The notes beneath the pieces are model-generated. The model was not told the DNA's origin. It was given only the letters and a program-made list of their open reading frames with translations, and searched no databases. Below, piece after piece: positions 30,931 through 44,051 of a stretch of DNA of 64,000 nucleotides. Each line of letters starts with the position of its first letter. Within the stretch, counting starts at the first letter, position 1. The translations under genes and the position numbers were made by a program. The DNA comes from Saturnia japonica. Lineage: Eukaryota > Arthropoda > Insecta > Lepidoptera > Saturniidae. The DNA is taken from NCBI GenBank assembly GCA_033032175.1, contig CM065309.1, positions 14,508,001-14,572,000 of the forward strand, read 5' to 3'.

Positions 30931-33058
30931 AATTCAGTATAGCCGACGAGTTTTTTTGTTTGTTTGTTTAAACATGGTAATCTCTGGACAACTGGTAGCA
31001 GTCGGATTCGAAAAATTATTTTTGTATATGATATCCAGATTTACGAAGAATAGTATAAGCTACCTGGAACTAAGCTAAACCTCTCAGCTAGCCTTAAATA
31101 TTGATTTTTGATTAAGTAATTCGAAGTTAAAGTCTTCCCGAACTACTTTATCCGCATGCGCGGGCGTAATGGTTAGTGATACGTAAATATAATATTCTAC
31201 AAAAATATTTTTCTTTAGTATATCTAAAAAAGTCTCCGATAAAATATGCCCATTTCTTAATAGCATAAGCCACAATAAGGTATTTTGCGAGTTTTTATGT
31301 TGAAGATTAAAAATGGATTTTGTGCTTTATTTTTAGGCTTATCATATTAATCCTTACGAACAAAGTTATTTCATCATAAAGACAATTTAATTTTTTCTTT
31401 TTATAGTATGTAATTAGGACACATAGTTCAGAAGAAAATGAAAAATGAAAATAATTTGTACTTGCGGGAAGTGATATCAATTATGATAGACTACACGGGT
31501 CCGTCGTGTTGGCGGCGCGGTATTTGTTGGATAAAAACTCGGGTGAAACCGAAGGGCATAGCTAGTATAAAATAAAAGTAACAACTGACGTCGCAGTAGC
31601 GGCCGTATCATTGACAGATGGCACTAGTATTGCTCTAGTGATGCACACGAGTCATGTATAAAAATTGGTAGCACAATAAATGGAGGACCAATTTTCAGAA
31701 ATTCAAGTTGAAACTTTAAGATTTTAGTAAAAAAATTAAGTGAAACACACTGGACGGGAAATATTGTTATCAGACTTAGAGAACTAAATGAATCATTGGT
31801 GTATAGAAAAAAAAAATGTACATAATAATATGAACGTAGTTTTTGGTGGGATCTTGAGCTACCATGTTATAGTTTTTATTGTAATTCATCATGTTAGATT
31901 CTTTGACCCTATGTGTAATATTGGAAGCAACTATATTAAATTATTTACATAAATATAATATATAATATATATATAAATATTCAATAATATAGATATGCTG
32001 TAGGGTAATAAACAGAAATCGACTTACTGTGCACTACACTGTACTAAAGTCTAGACGAACATAAAAGGTTTACAACTTTGAAAACTAAACTCATATGACA
32101 CCATGTCTTACTGTATTATATTATAATATATTTTGATCGGACCCTATAAATTAAACAATTTCAACGTGTTAAATTTGTCACTAAACTTAACTTCTGTAAG
32201 CAACTGATTATACATGTATAAAACTAAAGTTTGAATTATTTTTACAATGTTTTAATTTCCAAATGTATTTTTTTCCGACATTAGAGAAAGAACATTTTAC
32301 TTGGGTAGGTTCTTAAAAGCTTTACAACTAACGAATTATTGAAAAAAATTTGACGCTTTTTATCGTAAAAAAGACAGTAAATATTCATCTTTACTTAATA
32401 TTTCATAATGAAATAATTTTATTATTATGAGCAGAATCTAGAGTTCTTTGAAGCAAGTAATTTTTTTTTAAATTTAAATTATAAAAAAAGTAACTCAATT
32501 CCTTTTAACTGCATTCAGTTTGCCATAAAATATTTCTTTCGTGCTTTCATTTGAATGTTTGATATTAACATTATGGTTACCTATGCAATATAAAAATTTA
32601 ATTTACTAATTGTTCGTAACGTCTGGCATAACGAATATAAGTAGCCTTATTGTAGCGTGGATTATGTTAAGCAAGAATATATTTGATTGTAAGTTAGAAT
32701 TAAAAAAAATGCTGTGAAAATATTATATAATTATTTTACACTTTCAGTCACAAGTATCATTTCTTCGTCACCTTCCGAAGCACTGCAATAACGTTTCATA
32801 AAATGTAATTACCATATTTGAAAACAGAAAATACCTAACACCTACAAGAAAATATCATACAAAAGTCAACTAATAAGTTTAATCTATACAAACTAATTTG
32901 TGCCGTAGCCCCGTACATTTTATGAAACGTCTAGTCCTCTGATTGCGTATCAAACATTACAATTTTCACGTAATTTTTCTTTTGCCGCGGTCCGTTATAT
33001 TATGTTATATGTTTATAGTAGTAATAAATAGTGGTCAATGAGTGATTAAGTTTGAGGT

Positions 33059-36000
33059 CTAGCCGTGGTAATATCCATGACCAGCTGGGGCTGCAATCAC
33101 AGCAGCGCCTGCGGGATGTGATGCATGACCGCTCCTGCTTACTACTGCGTTGAATCTGAAAGTAACATATATATTTGATTTTTAATATAAAGTCGTTATA
33201 CATAAAACTTTGTGGATATGTGTATAATCATAATTTATAACATAATCGATTAAATATCATGTTATTTGAAAAAATAAAATAAAATTAAAGGATAATAATG
33301 TCAAGTCCAGCCTGATAAGATTAGATAAGATTTTTAGCCTTTAGCAAAAGGAAACTTTGGTTTTTATGGATTTTCTTTGGGCTTTTAAAATATATGACAT
33401 GACTTAATTTTCGGAATGTATTTTTATAATTACTATTTGTACCCGCAATTTCGCTCATGTGAAATACAGAATATATTTTTTTGTAAAAAAAATGGAAAAA
33501 AATTCTAGATAGGGCAACTAATCACCTAGCGGTATGAAATATATTTTATGACTTATTTCATAGCTAACAAATATAAATAATCTTAGGAGTGTGACCACAA
33601 ACACCGTGACACGAGATTTTATATATAAGATACATTATTTCAGGTGGACCAATATTGAATAAAAGTAGAAGGAAGACCGAAGAAGAAATGGCTAAATTGT
33701 GTAAATTTGAATTTGAAACTATAAGTTCTGATCAACTTGAGATTTAGCAATTACTCCTTACGCTCGATAAGAACGGATTTCACGTAAATCCTATCCAAAA
33801 TTTTAAAGCAAGTGAAACCGTGGAGCTTAGCTAGTATGTGTATAAAAGGTATGAATACTGATATGACACCGCTGATGAAGAAGAGTGGAAGAGGAAACAT
33901 GTTGTGCTAACCCTACTTAGGTGGGATAAAGATTAGAAGCAGAAAGTCTATTATTATAATATGTTTGATATACTACGATCATACCCATTGTGGTCGTCAG
34001 CAGAATAGTCAACAGTACGAACAGTGCCATCGGGTTCGACTAGCGAGTACTGTCCCTTGACGACATCTCCATCGCGAGCCTCCCACTGGCTCTTTTGATC
34101 GCCAGTGTGAGCGTCGGAGATACCGTAATTAAATTGATAACTGGGGTGGGCCTGTAATCATATTTCACAAATGCAAATTACCAAATATCTCAGATATCCA
34201 AGGCAAGAAATAGAAATTCTCTCTTTTTCGAGTGGATCGTAATGTCCATAATATAATTATTTGATTCGACAAGTTATTTTATAATATAATCAGTTATTAT
34301 ATTAGTATCAGTGTTACTCGTAGTGGTCGAGTGATTTAGACCAGGGGAATATCGGATTGATGTCCGCAGGTTTGAGCTCCGATATGTATTAATGAATCTG
34401 TCAGAGTATGTGTATATTTATACATTTAAATTGGTAATACTATAGGGTTATAGGTATGGGTATAGGCGAATTTTATTGTGGTACAACGGTGTATGGGAAA
34501 AATATTGAATTGTTGATTACTCCGCGTTTGAAATTGCCAATACGTTGTAGGTTGGTGTGGCGATTAAACGCGTGGCTATTCCCGAGAAGAGTCCTCATAT
34601 TCCAGCAATAGGATACTTTCAAAGCTGGTATTATTATTATTAGTACCAGTCAATCAGTTATCTAGAGGTATTTATGTGTATTTACTTGTCAAATTAAATT
34701 ACTTATGTTCTAGAAGGCAAGTCATCAAGTGCAGATTTCATTAAAGATGTTGGTATCGTCAATTATAATTGGACATAGTGTATCATTTTTCTTAAAATAT
34801 AATATAATAGCTGGCTGTAGTAATGTAACATTGCATAGGCAGAGTAAAATACCTTATAATGAAAAGTTAACATACAAAGAGTCCAAAACACTTTGGCACC
34901 CTTGCGCTTATTGCCTTTTCGGCTTAGTGCCTTCTGCGTTCAGCACAAAGTTTGGTGAAGCTGTTAAGGTCGTTCAGGCCAACAGCGCTAGTTAGTAGGA
35001 AAAATAAAAAGGATACATACATAAACTTCGACAGGTGCGGCAGCATGCCCGTACGATGCCAGGGGTGCTCGCAGCACCGGCGCGGCGTGAGCTACAACAG
35101 AGCTGTGACCTGTAACGTATATTCACATAATTGGTCTTGGTATTTTTTTTACTACAATGTTACAGTAACTCTCACGGAATTATATATTTATTAGATTTGT
35201 TACTAATCTAGAAGTTGCTGGTACAAACTTTTCTTTTGACAAAAGAATTGATCCTTGAACTACTTTTAGTATACGGTGAGCACAAATGTGGCACTATTAT
35301 ATTTGTTTTGTGTCTAAGAATATACATAGATTTTTTTAATGCAATACAACCGTGATAAAGTATTTGTAGTAACGATCTAGAGCTAGTATAAAATTATTTC
35401 AATATATACTAAAGAACAGTAAATTTCAAACTTGAAAATCATAATAAAAAGAACATTGTATTACATAAAACGAAATACCGAATAAACATAGCTGTTATTG
35501 TTAAAAATAATTAATAATAATATAACTTGAAAGGGTTAAAATCTAAATTTTGGTTTTATACTTTTGATATCATAGTTGATCTAGTTTATGGATTAACTAA
35601 AATTGATCAAAATATCATAGTAAATAATAAATAAATATTGGGGACATAATTTTACTCTTGGTCATTTAATTCGAAACTAACCAAAGTTTGTATTATGATA
35701 TACTATGCAAATACTTATACATATTGATATTTGACACCCAGACGCACCACTAACAACTATGCACATCACCTAAAACTCAGCCATGTATGAGAACCCGCGA
35801 TCTCTACCCCATGAGACCTATTTAAATCAGGCAATTAATTCACGATTTATCCTCGACTATTGTTATGCTACTTATGTTATAAAAATATACAAACTATGAT
35901 TTATAGTATTATTAACCCACAAAGCAGTACGTTTGAATATTATTTAAAGAGTGCAACTTTTATTGACGTACCTAATCCGAGACCATAAGAACCATGGCCG

Positions 36001-36747
36001 TAAGCTGGTGCAGCGGCATAGCTGTATGCGGGAGCTGCGCCGTAGCTGTATGCGGGAGCTGCGGCAGCATAGCCACGAGCAAGAGCTGGAGCTCCGAGTA
36101 CAATACTCTGCGATGACAGCGCTCCGTGTGGTGCAATCAGTCCTGCACGAACTGCGTTAACTACAGCACACAGCAGAAATACCTATAATAAAGAAATTAA
36201 TATTAAACCGCAAATTATCATTTGATTTTGAACAGACAATAGAATGACAATATTTTTTATGAAACTTTTTGCATTCTACTTTTCATTACGGGTATATTTC
36301 TTTCATTATTAAAAGAGTGTAGGTATAAACCACAATTGGCTTTGATAGATTTAATAGCTAATGCTGTAAGATGCTATTCTTTTCAGATTTTGTTACGCAT
36401 ATAATTATTCTAATATTACGTTCTCGATGCCACGAAACCAATAATTATCGCATTTTTTCATGGAAACTTTTATTATAATTATGTAATTAATTAACGTGTA
36501 AAAAGCACTACCTGCCAATGAAATAATATAACTATGAGAATTATTTCATTATTCAAATTATTTACCACATACACATTTATTTTCTTAATATTTTTAATGT
36601 AAAACAGAGTCCTAAATTAAGTTTATAGATTTTATAATAGTTTACTAAATTTAAAGCATTTAATAGAAATAACAAGAATAATAAAAACTAAAGTTATGAT
36701 CATTTCAGGTATTAGATTTATTAAATAATGTTTACCTTTCCGAGCAT
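33059..36747 (-). CDS. CPR8, RR-2 cuticular protein, Ala/Pro/Tyr-rich (191 aa)
   Basis: Five coding exons in transcription order: 36736-36747 (M-L-G-K, donor GTAAAC), 35972-36182, 35021-35109, 33985-34151 and 33059-33155. Exon 2 gives a signal peptide ([10 protein letters not shown]) and A-A-P-A-Y-S-Y-type repeats, and ends in phase 1. The 89-bp exon 3 restores phase 0 ([11 protein letters not shown], ending V-E-V-Y, donor GTATGT). The 167-bp domain exon is RR-2 ([35 protein letters not shown] is read across its first half). The last exon reads [10 protein letters not shown] and ends Y-Y-H-G. It binds chitin by family. The A-A-P-A repeats replace the His-rich segment of CPR2 to CPR6, a known alternative in hard-cuticle proteins. 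Without exon 3 the domain would be out of frame, which supports the five-exon model. Confidence 0.92.
33640..33945 (+). pseudogene. LINE ORF2 C-terminal fragment in CPR8 intron
   Basis: GGAAGACCGAAGAAGAAATG and then a frame reading M-N-T-D-M-T-P-L with E-E-W-K-R and C-A-N-P-T in neighbouring frames match the common C-terminus of non-LTR polymerases (G-R-P-K-K-R-W, then G-V-N-T-x-M-T-x-D-R-x-x-W and C-C-A-D-P-T). It has frame breaks and no full-length parent. It lies in the last intron of CPR8. Confidence 0.55.
35636..35830 (-). mobile_element. tRNA-derived SINE, family 1
   Basis: It is read on the minus strand: a degenerate head with ATCGCGGGTTCTCATACATG, then ACTGAG-like and GTGTCAAATATCAATATGTA body phrases that match 47670-47866 and 5274-5490, ending GAATTAAATGACCAAGAG. 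It lies in CPR8 intron 2. Confidence 0.6.
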
Positions 36748-36832
36748 TTTTTATTATTTTTCTTAACTCTAAAACTGTACGTTAGTCTAAGCACTAGGAC
36801 TTGCTGTGTACCAAATTGTGTGATAACCAAGG

Positions 36833-36840
36833 CTTTTATA
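36833..36840 (-). promoter_or_regulatory. CPR8 TATA box
   Basis: On the minus strand TATAAAAG lies about 93 bp upstream of the ATG at 36747, which allows a start about 30 bp downstream and a leader of about 60 bases. No clear TCAGT initiator is seen at that place. Confidence 0.5.
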
Positions 36841-37059
36841 CAGATCGTATGTTCTATAGGTACAGGCTAAAGGTCCCGAGTGTGCTGGAAAACTTACTTA
36901 TTAAAGTTACATACATCCAATGGGCGTTGTCCGCAACGAGACTAGATATTTGCCATAGAGTGGACATACCTTAAATTATATACTTTAAAAAATGGATATC
37001 TCTGGTAATCTCTCGAATAGCGACATAACAGGAGCTTTCAAGAATGGACTAACATGTGT

Positions 37060-37337
37060 AATGGCCTGGCTTATTGATACGAGCTACGGGTGTGGTATAT
37101 TTAGGTGTTATTGTGGATGACAAGTTTAACTGGAGCAACCATGTGGACTGGGTATGTGACAGGCTTCGTGCGATTCTAGCAAAATTTTACATAATTAAAT
37201 ACAGAGTTCCGTTCCCTATATTACTTAACATGTATATAGTATTAGCCAAATCCATAGTATCTTACGGCATTACCTCTTATGGTAGGACATTCAAAACCTA
37301 CCTAGATACACACTGCAGGCTAGAATACTTAAGTTAA
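37060..37337 (+). pseudogene. Non-LTR retrotransposon reverse-transcriptase fragment
   Basis: An open frame of about 87 residues reads Y-L-G-V-I-V-D-D-K-F-N-W-S-N-H, then V-C-D-R-L-R-A-I-L-A-K-F, L-L-N-M-Y-I-V-L-A-K-S-I-V-S-Y-G-I. This is the thumb region of non-LTR polymerases (Y-L-G-x-x-x-D, W-x-x-H, L-A-x-S-x-x-x-Y-G). It has neither the catalytic F-A-D-D part nor an endonuclease, so it is a 3' fragment only. Confidence 0.75.
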
Positions 37338-40300
37338 TAGTGCCAAAACAATGACAATATTGACAATGGCAATATTTTACAGATCTTTCACCACTGCCAC
37401 GCATTACCGGTCCACATTAAATTTAGATTGACAATCTTAATTGAACAATTTCATAATAGTGACATAACAAAAACTTTTCATACAACGAGTAAACAACTAC
37501 TACGGAAGGCGTATTTTAGGCCTTTTTGTTTCCCACCATAACAAATGATATATACCCTAACAAATAAATAAGGATGCAAACCCACCAAATTATAAGCGTA
37601 TCTATAAGAACTATTTTCATGAAAACCTCTTATTACCATAAGAAATGCGAGTTTTAATGACTGAGTTAAAATATAATTATGTAAGCAAATTTAATATGAA
37701 CACTAAAATAAATAGGATTAATTTTAAATACTCAACACTTTGTAACATCCTGTGTAGGCAGTTCGACTCCGTAATCTTTAAACCGGTTTACAAGCGAAGT
37801 AGCTAGAATCTTTAGCTTACTTTGAGTCAGTGGCTATAATTTTATCAAAATATGTACCTACAATTTATTTTATTATCGTATGTATAGATTATTTGTGTGT
37901 ATAAGAACGAGTTGATTCACTGTCTCGGCATAAACCAGTTCTGGTTTTTCGGGACATTTAAAAAAAATGTTTATGTATTAATTTAATAAAAAATAAAAGA
38001 ATAAAAAAAAAACAAAAATAAAACCTTGGTCAAATTCTAGTGCATGTAATAAAATAAAAATTACGAAATAAAAAAGTATTAAAAAAAAATTAATGGTACT
38101 TCAAAATGAATTTACTCAAAATTATAAAATAAGTTTTCTATATATACACGATATTAACCAATAAAATGAAATAAAAAGTAGGTACAAAACAAATTAAGGA
38201 CCTAGAATTTTTTTGACATTAGTGCCAGTAAGGAAACGATATACATAATATACCTAAATCGGTTCTATTTTGATTAAGTTTTATATTGGACAGCTTTGCT
38301 GGTACCGACCTCAAAAAAAGTATGGTAATATGTTTCTTACCTACTTTTGATTTCGTTTTGTTTGTTAATTTCGTGTATATATAAAAATATTATATCATAA
38401 TTTTGAATTCGTTCATTTTGAAGTCTTTTTTTAAATTACTTTTATTACTTAATTTAAGGATCATGAACGTTGTCTAGATGAAACAATAAAGAATTGTAAT
38501 AGAAACTATGTTTTGTTTTATTTAAATTATTATTGTCTCATTACTAAGCAAATAAAGTTTTACAAGTACACGAAATACAGAAAAGCCAAAAAATATTTCA
38601 CGAAATTTTAAATTACGTAAACATATTATGCTATTAAAATAACATCTATTTTGTAAGCATCGACTGTAATAAGCTTAACACATTAAAATTTTGAACATTA
38701 AATTTTTTCTTAAATACATATTATGCAAAGTAAGGAAAAAAACTTATTTTTTACAGATCCATAACATCTCAACGATAAGGTTTGATATCAGATCACTGTA
38801 ATATTATGTGTTATAGGTCCACATAGTTGTATACATTCTACACGAAATAAATTTATGTAAACAAATGCATTGTAAACTATAAATATTGGTTGCAATATTG
38901 GATTAATGGATAAATAATTCTGTGTGGCATATTGTACAATTATACTATTACTTTGTAGGTACAATTTAAATTTTAATATATTATATTATATGATTTATAA
39001 GCGGTAAGGGCAAATATTATTATAAAACCTAAATGCTGTGTAAAAAGGTAATTAATTTGTGCAGCGTTTCAATGATTAATTAAATATAATTAACACCTAA
39101 TACATTTCCTTTCTAATAATTGCATCGCTTATATTTCATAAACTTTAAATATCTATAAAATAAAACACATCAGTAGAGAACATTTGGACCGATTTGACTA
39201 ATTCTATTTTACAATGTTAATAATAGTTGCAATAAGGCTTTTAAAGACCGAAAATATTGGAATTGCTTTCTTTTTATTTTTGTTAAATTAAGACCATTAC
39301 TTATGATTCGAACGATGGATACGCGTAATTCTTATTTTGTTCTATTTGGTATGGTCCAGGAAATTTTCCAGTTGAAAAATCGGGATAGGGTAGCACTTTG
39401 GTTATTGACTACTTTAAAAAGAGCGGAACAGTGTCTGCCGGGCCAGCTATTTTATGTATAAATCAAATAAATGTGCTTTCGTTAAAGGTATTCACAATTA
39501 CCATAATATAAGCAAAACAATAACTAAAAATTGATGCAGTAGACTATCTTTTTCGTTGAGCTAAAAAAAAAGCTGCTGAGAAAAGCGATCTACATAGCAT
39601 CCAGAAAGTTCATGAATAAAAGACGAAGTTATGGTCGTTAGTATTAACTAAATACTCCTTAAGAGATTACGGCCAATTTAAATCATAACGTAATTAAGGA
39701 AATAAATTAAAAAAGTTACATCATAAACAATATCAATATCAATACTCTATACTAATAATAAAAGAGTAAAGAGTGGAAATCTGTATATTGAAGATATTTG
39801 AAAAAAATAAATAATACGGGATGTGTTAGAATCATGGACAAACCACAATTCGATAGTTTTTGAAATTTTTGTCTGTTTTCAGTCGGTATGTTTGAACGCT
39901 AATCAAGGAAAAACTAGTAAACCGAATGTAATGAAATTTGGTATGATTACAGTTTACAATAGTCTGAAAGTACATTCACGATGCATTTTTACACAGTTGG
40001 ACATTGGTATAGTCTCTAAATTGCGTTTAGACTATGTACATATAAAACAGAATGTATGTATATGTAGTTTTATAATATAATTTAAATATTTACTGGAACA
40101 AAGTGAAGAGATACCGAATTAATCCAAATTATTTTAACTTTATATAATTTAAAAAAAAACCAGATGTCTATGAACAATAGATGGCTTTATTTAAACTGTT
40201 TGGTGGGTGATTTGTTGGTTAAAATTATTGTGAAATTGATTTGATATTTATTGTCAAACTTAAGTATATTTTCTTTAAGCACTTATATTAATAATTTATG

Positions 40301-41229
40301 GCTGGTCTTTTATTTTATTATTAAAATGTTTGTTTATGTGTGTGTTTGTTCCGGTTAATCTCCGAAATGGTCAGATCGATTTTGACGGGACTTTCACTGA
40401 CAGATATCTGATGTTATATGGAGAAACTTATGTTACTTTTATTTTAGAAAAAGAACAAGGTATCCCGCAAATAAAAAAAAACTGATCATCGTGACTCATT
40501 TCGGGTAATTTAATGGCTTTCTCTGAGTAAACCATAAGAGATAAATGAAATTAATATACCTACCACATAATTGTAGATATTAAAAAGACCTACAAAAAAC
40601 TCAGCGAGAGCATATGTCTTTCTTCTAAGGAACGCTCTATAGCTGGAAGATTGTGAGTAGCACGATTCAAGCGAATGCTCGATGAACGGCATTATGTAAG
40701 CCACGCGAACGATATCACGGGTACAGCTAGTATTTAAATAAAAACGTTCAATTAATAAACAGATATTAAAATTATTCATTCAATTAGCATAATATACCTA
40801 AAATAGTAAGGAATCCAGTTGGCAATGATTTGAAATTAGATTTGTACGAAACCGCAAAGCGAATAATAAAGGTTTCGTTTCATTATGTAGTGCATGTCGA
40901 ATAATTTTGCTTGTGATTTTTTTTTCTTCTGTTATATTATCTTAATATAATATGTCTTCTTAAAATAATCCATCAACTATCGTTGATAAAGGATTGGTTA
41001 ATTAGAGATCGATATGGTCAACTTTTCAAGATTGTTAGTCTATTATAACTAGCTAATAGACGAATGTGATTGTGGTACTGACAATATCACACACTTGCTC
41101 GAACTTATTATACGAAAAGCGCAATGAGACACCTTATTCCTGTCAATAACGTGCTGATAAATTAATTTCTTCTAGTCGAAAATTCCGTGGTGTCTCAAGA
41201 TAAAAATGTTTCTTTAATAAAACTATATT

Positions 41230-41500
41230 CCGAGTTTATTTCCATGATCAAATCAGGTTAGTCCTGATAGACATCCGCACAACAACCAAAATCACTGGCC
41301 TAAAAATTGCTAGAATTAAGTAGCTGTGGACAGGGCACATTATTCGGAGAATGGATGGTGTGGGCAAACCTGTTACAAAATGGACCGATGACTTGGTGAA
41401 TATTGCAGGAATCCCCTCTACGCAAGCATTGCAGTAGTGGTCATTGTGGCGATCATTAGGGGAGGTCTGTGTTATAACAGTGCACCTCTTTCCGCAGAGA
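41230..41500 (+). pseudogene. RTE-like LINE C-terminal fragment
   Basis: Frame pieces read L-W-T-G-H-I-I-R-R-M-D-G, then K-P-V-T-K-W-T-D-D-L-V and A-G-I-P, W-R-S-L-G-E-V. This fits the end of RTE-type polymerases (W-x-G-H-I-x-R-x-x-D, R-W-x-D-D-L, W-x-x-L-G-E-A). There are stops after A-R-I-K and A-L-Q. Dead copy. Confidence 0.7.
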
Positions 41501-42874
41501 TAATGATGATGATGGAACTGGACGATGTCAACTTCGATGCGGCACTAGAGTTTTATGGAGATTGTCTTATACATACAAGTAAGTGGATTACATATATGCA
41601 AATGCACGTACTCAAATGTGCGAATATATTGCGCGGAGGGCAACATAACGGCTTCACTTTTTGGTTCCCCATCTAATTTACGTGCCATGGGTTATAATAA
41701 TGAAATTCGATATTTAAGGAGTAAATTCCAAAAAACTACTACGTTTATGTTCACTATCGCCTCCGTGAAATCGTAGCTTAAAGCAAGGTGCGAACCGAGC
41801 ACGTGGTGGCACGTCTTGGATATCTACAGTGACAGTGTTGTGATTGTGACTCATCTAAAAAACGTCAATAATCTCTTGTAGTTGACTGCTTAAATCGATG
41901 TTTTTTTTTCGGCATAACGAGTTCTAATACACAACATAACTAATTTTATTTAAATTGAAGGAGATGCTGCATATTAAATTATTAAAACATTTATTTTTAT
42001 TTTGATAAATAAAAATAGTATTCCTTAAACCTTTCAACGATTAGAAGTTTTCATCAAAATTTATATATAACAAGGTTCTTTTTCACGCACAAATAATAAT
42101 CTCGATAAAACCCTGTCGAGAAACTAGTTCTCACCACTTTTTACTAACAAATAATGGAAATGACTTTAATTAGAAATTTAACATGTTAAGGGTTTAATTC
42201 TGGGTTAAATTTTGGTTAATGACCCAAATTACAGTGATATTAGTCATTTTCCGTAATACTACACTACGTAGAGTCAGTACAAAAACTTATTATTATTCAA
42301 TTTAGTAATCAGTAACTAACAATTTGATTTAAGTAGGTCAATATACGTTTGCTTCAGATAACTTACGAAATCTATTCATTTGATATGTGGGTACATGTTG
42401 ACGCCTACTATAACATGTAATAAGATTCCTTGAAGGATAGTATTGTGTTACCAATGAACTATGCATTCATCAATACCATTCCTCTGACAAATTTCTAAAT
42501 AGGTGGTTTAAAGCCTTGACATAATTATTTGCAATATGTTAAAGTATTATTTTCAAACTTGTGTTTATAAATGGACGGAAAGTGATAACAACAATAGAAT
42601 ACAAGGGTGCGTTAGTGCCGGCATGGTGGAGAATCATTCGCATTAAAACTTGGGCCCGGCTTGTTTATTTATATACATCTATTTTTAACGTAATAATGAA
42701 ATATTATTTTCATATACTGCAAATAACTTTACATGTTGAATATATTTGATTAAAAATTGCAACATAAAATATTAAATTTCATTATTGAAAATTATAATTA
42801 AAGCAATAAGTGTAGATATTTCAATGTGCGGTGATTACATATACAGGTTTACGACGTACTTGTCCAATATAATA

Positions 42875-44051
42875 AGGTCGGGGGAAAAGTTTCTTCGCAT
42901 TTTTATATGAAAACTCAAGACATTTTTTTTTTTTTCAAAGTTTATTTACAGTATATATGTGCCGTTTTGTTCGATGACTTTCTGCCTATTTGTAGGTAGA
43001 GACATGGTCCCATTGCTGTAGAAAATTTGGGACTTCTGATCAAAAAAACGCGACAAATAGTTTTGGCAGTCCTCTCTTGATGTTAACCTTACGGAACCTA
43101 AAGAATTTTGAAGAGACCGAAACAGGTGAAAATCTGAAGGTGCAAGGTCAGGACTATATGGTGGATGCACTAACACCTCCCAGCCCACATCTCTTTATTT
43201 TTGCTGAGTAGATAAATATGTGTATGGTTTAGCGTTATCGTGATGAAAGACCACACCCTTCCTGTTGGTCAATTCCGGCCGCTTTCTCTCAACTGATTCC
43301 TTTAATCTCATCAGTTCTTGGCAGTAGAGATCCAAATCGATGGTTTTGCCGGGCGGTAAAAGCTCATAATGAACAATGCCCTTCCAGTCCCATCGTACAC
43401 ACAGCATCACCTTATTTCGAGTTAGCCCAAGTTTAGCCAAAGTCTGTGAAGCCTGGCCGACCTTTAACTACGACTTTTTCGCACTTTCTTGTCGCACGTG
43501 AGCCACTTTTTATCGCCAGTTATCAATCTCTTCAAAAACGGCTCGTTTTCATTACCTCTCAATAATGATTCGCAAATGAGTACACGGTTCATTAGGTTTT
43601 TTTCAGTGAGCTCGTGTGGCACTTAAATACCGAGCTTTTTGGTATAGCCAGCTTTCTTCAAATGGGTTAAAACTGCTTTGTGGTCAATTTCCATTTCTTC
43701 TGCTACATCGTAACTACTGATATGCCGATTTTGCTCCACTTTTCAAAAATGGCGTCCATTTTTTTCGTAACAGAGCGACCAGAGCGAGGTGCATCTTTTA
43801 CATCAACATCACAAATTTTTTTCGCCGCTTGAGTTGCATTTTTGCTTGTTTTGTAATAATATTTTAAAATGTATCGAATTTCTTCATTAGATTCACTTAT
43901 TTTTACAGAAAGAAAAACAAATGAAAAATAGCGGGAAACAACTTGTAACCTTTTTAATGTTACCAAAACCAGCCAGATACAATAGAACAGGCAAAGAAAT
44001 TTTATAACAGGTTTATACCTACGTTATGCGAAAACACTTTTTCCCCGACCT
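42875..44051 (-). mobile_element. Mariner transposon, degenerate (about 1.18 kb)
   Basis: The ends are inverted repeats: the left begins AGGTCGGGGGAAAAGTTTC with TTCGCAT, and the right, complemented, begins AGGTCGGGGAAAAAGTGTT with TTCGCAT. The left flank is TA, the right flank reads AA, so a TA target duplication may be mutated. Between them lies a broken mariner transposase on the minus strand. At about 1.18 kb it is slightly shorter than the usual 1.3 kb. Confidence 0.85.
42946..43966 (-). pseudogene. Mariner transposase, broken
   Basis: Three open pieces lie in order of translation. 43703-43966 is the N-terminal helix-turn-helix part (I-R-Y-I-L-K-Y-Y-Y-K, A-T-Q-A-A-K-K-I-C, then D-A-P-R-S-G-R). 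43195-43440 holds V-R-W-D-W-K-G-I-V-H-Y-E-L-L-P with the first catalytic Asp and F-H-H-D-N-A-K-P-Y with the second. 42946-43188 holds P-Y-S-P-D-L-A-P-S-D-F-H-L-F with the third Asp (mariner D,D34D class). Frame breaks and stops separate the pieces, and the W-V-P-H-E-L region between the first two lies in a disrupted frame near 43500-43650. It cannot make an active enzyme. Confidence 0.85.

Larger units (their letters stand above)
27904..33058. other. Transposon-debris region, no intact gene
   Basis: It holds repeat A (28190-28330), repeat C (29310-29640), a LINE remnant (29745-30130), a 107-bp tandem repeat (30770-30930), an inverted copy of the repeat at 1230-1490 (30930-31300) and a tail phrase GGGTGAAACCGAAGGGCATA near 31535. 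I looked here for CPR7 exons 1 and 2 and did not see them. The rest, especially 31600-33050, is AT-rich without recognisable content. Confidence 0.45.
36842..42874. other. Gene-poor region with LINE debris
   Basis: It contains a reverse-transcriptase fragment (37060-37337), a long AT-rich stretch (37400-40500), a copy of a repeat also seen near 15130-15190 (40555-40730) and an RTE-like LINE end (41230-41500). No cuticle exon, RNA gene or intact coding frame is recognised. The frame at 39823-40080 looks like a repeat-derived tail (TTGAACGCTAATCAAGGAAA) rather than a gene. Confidence 0.5.
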
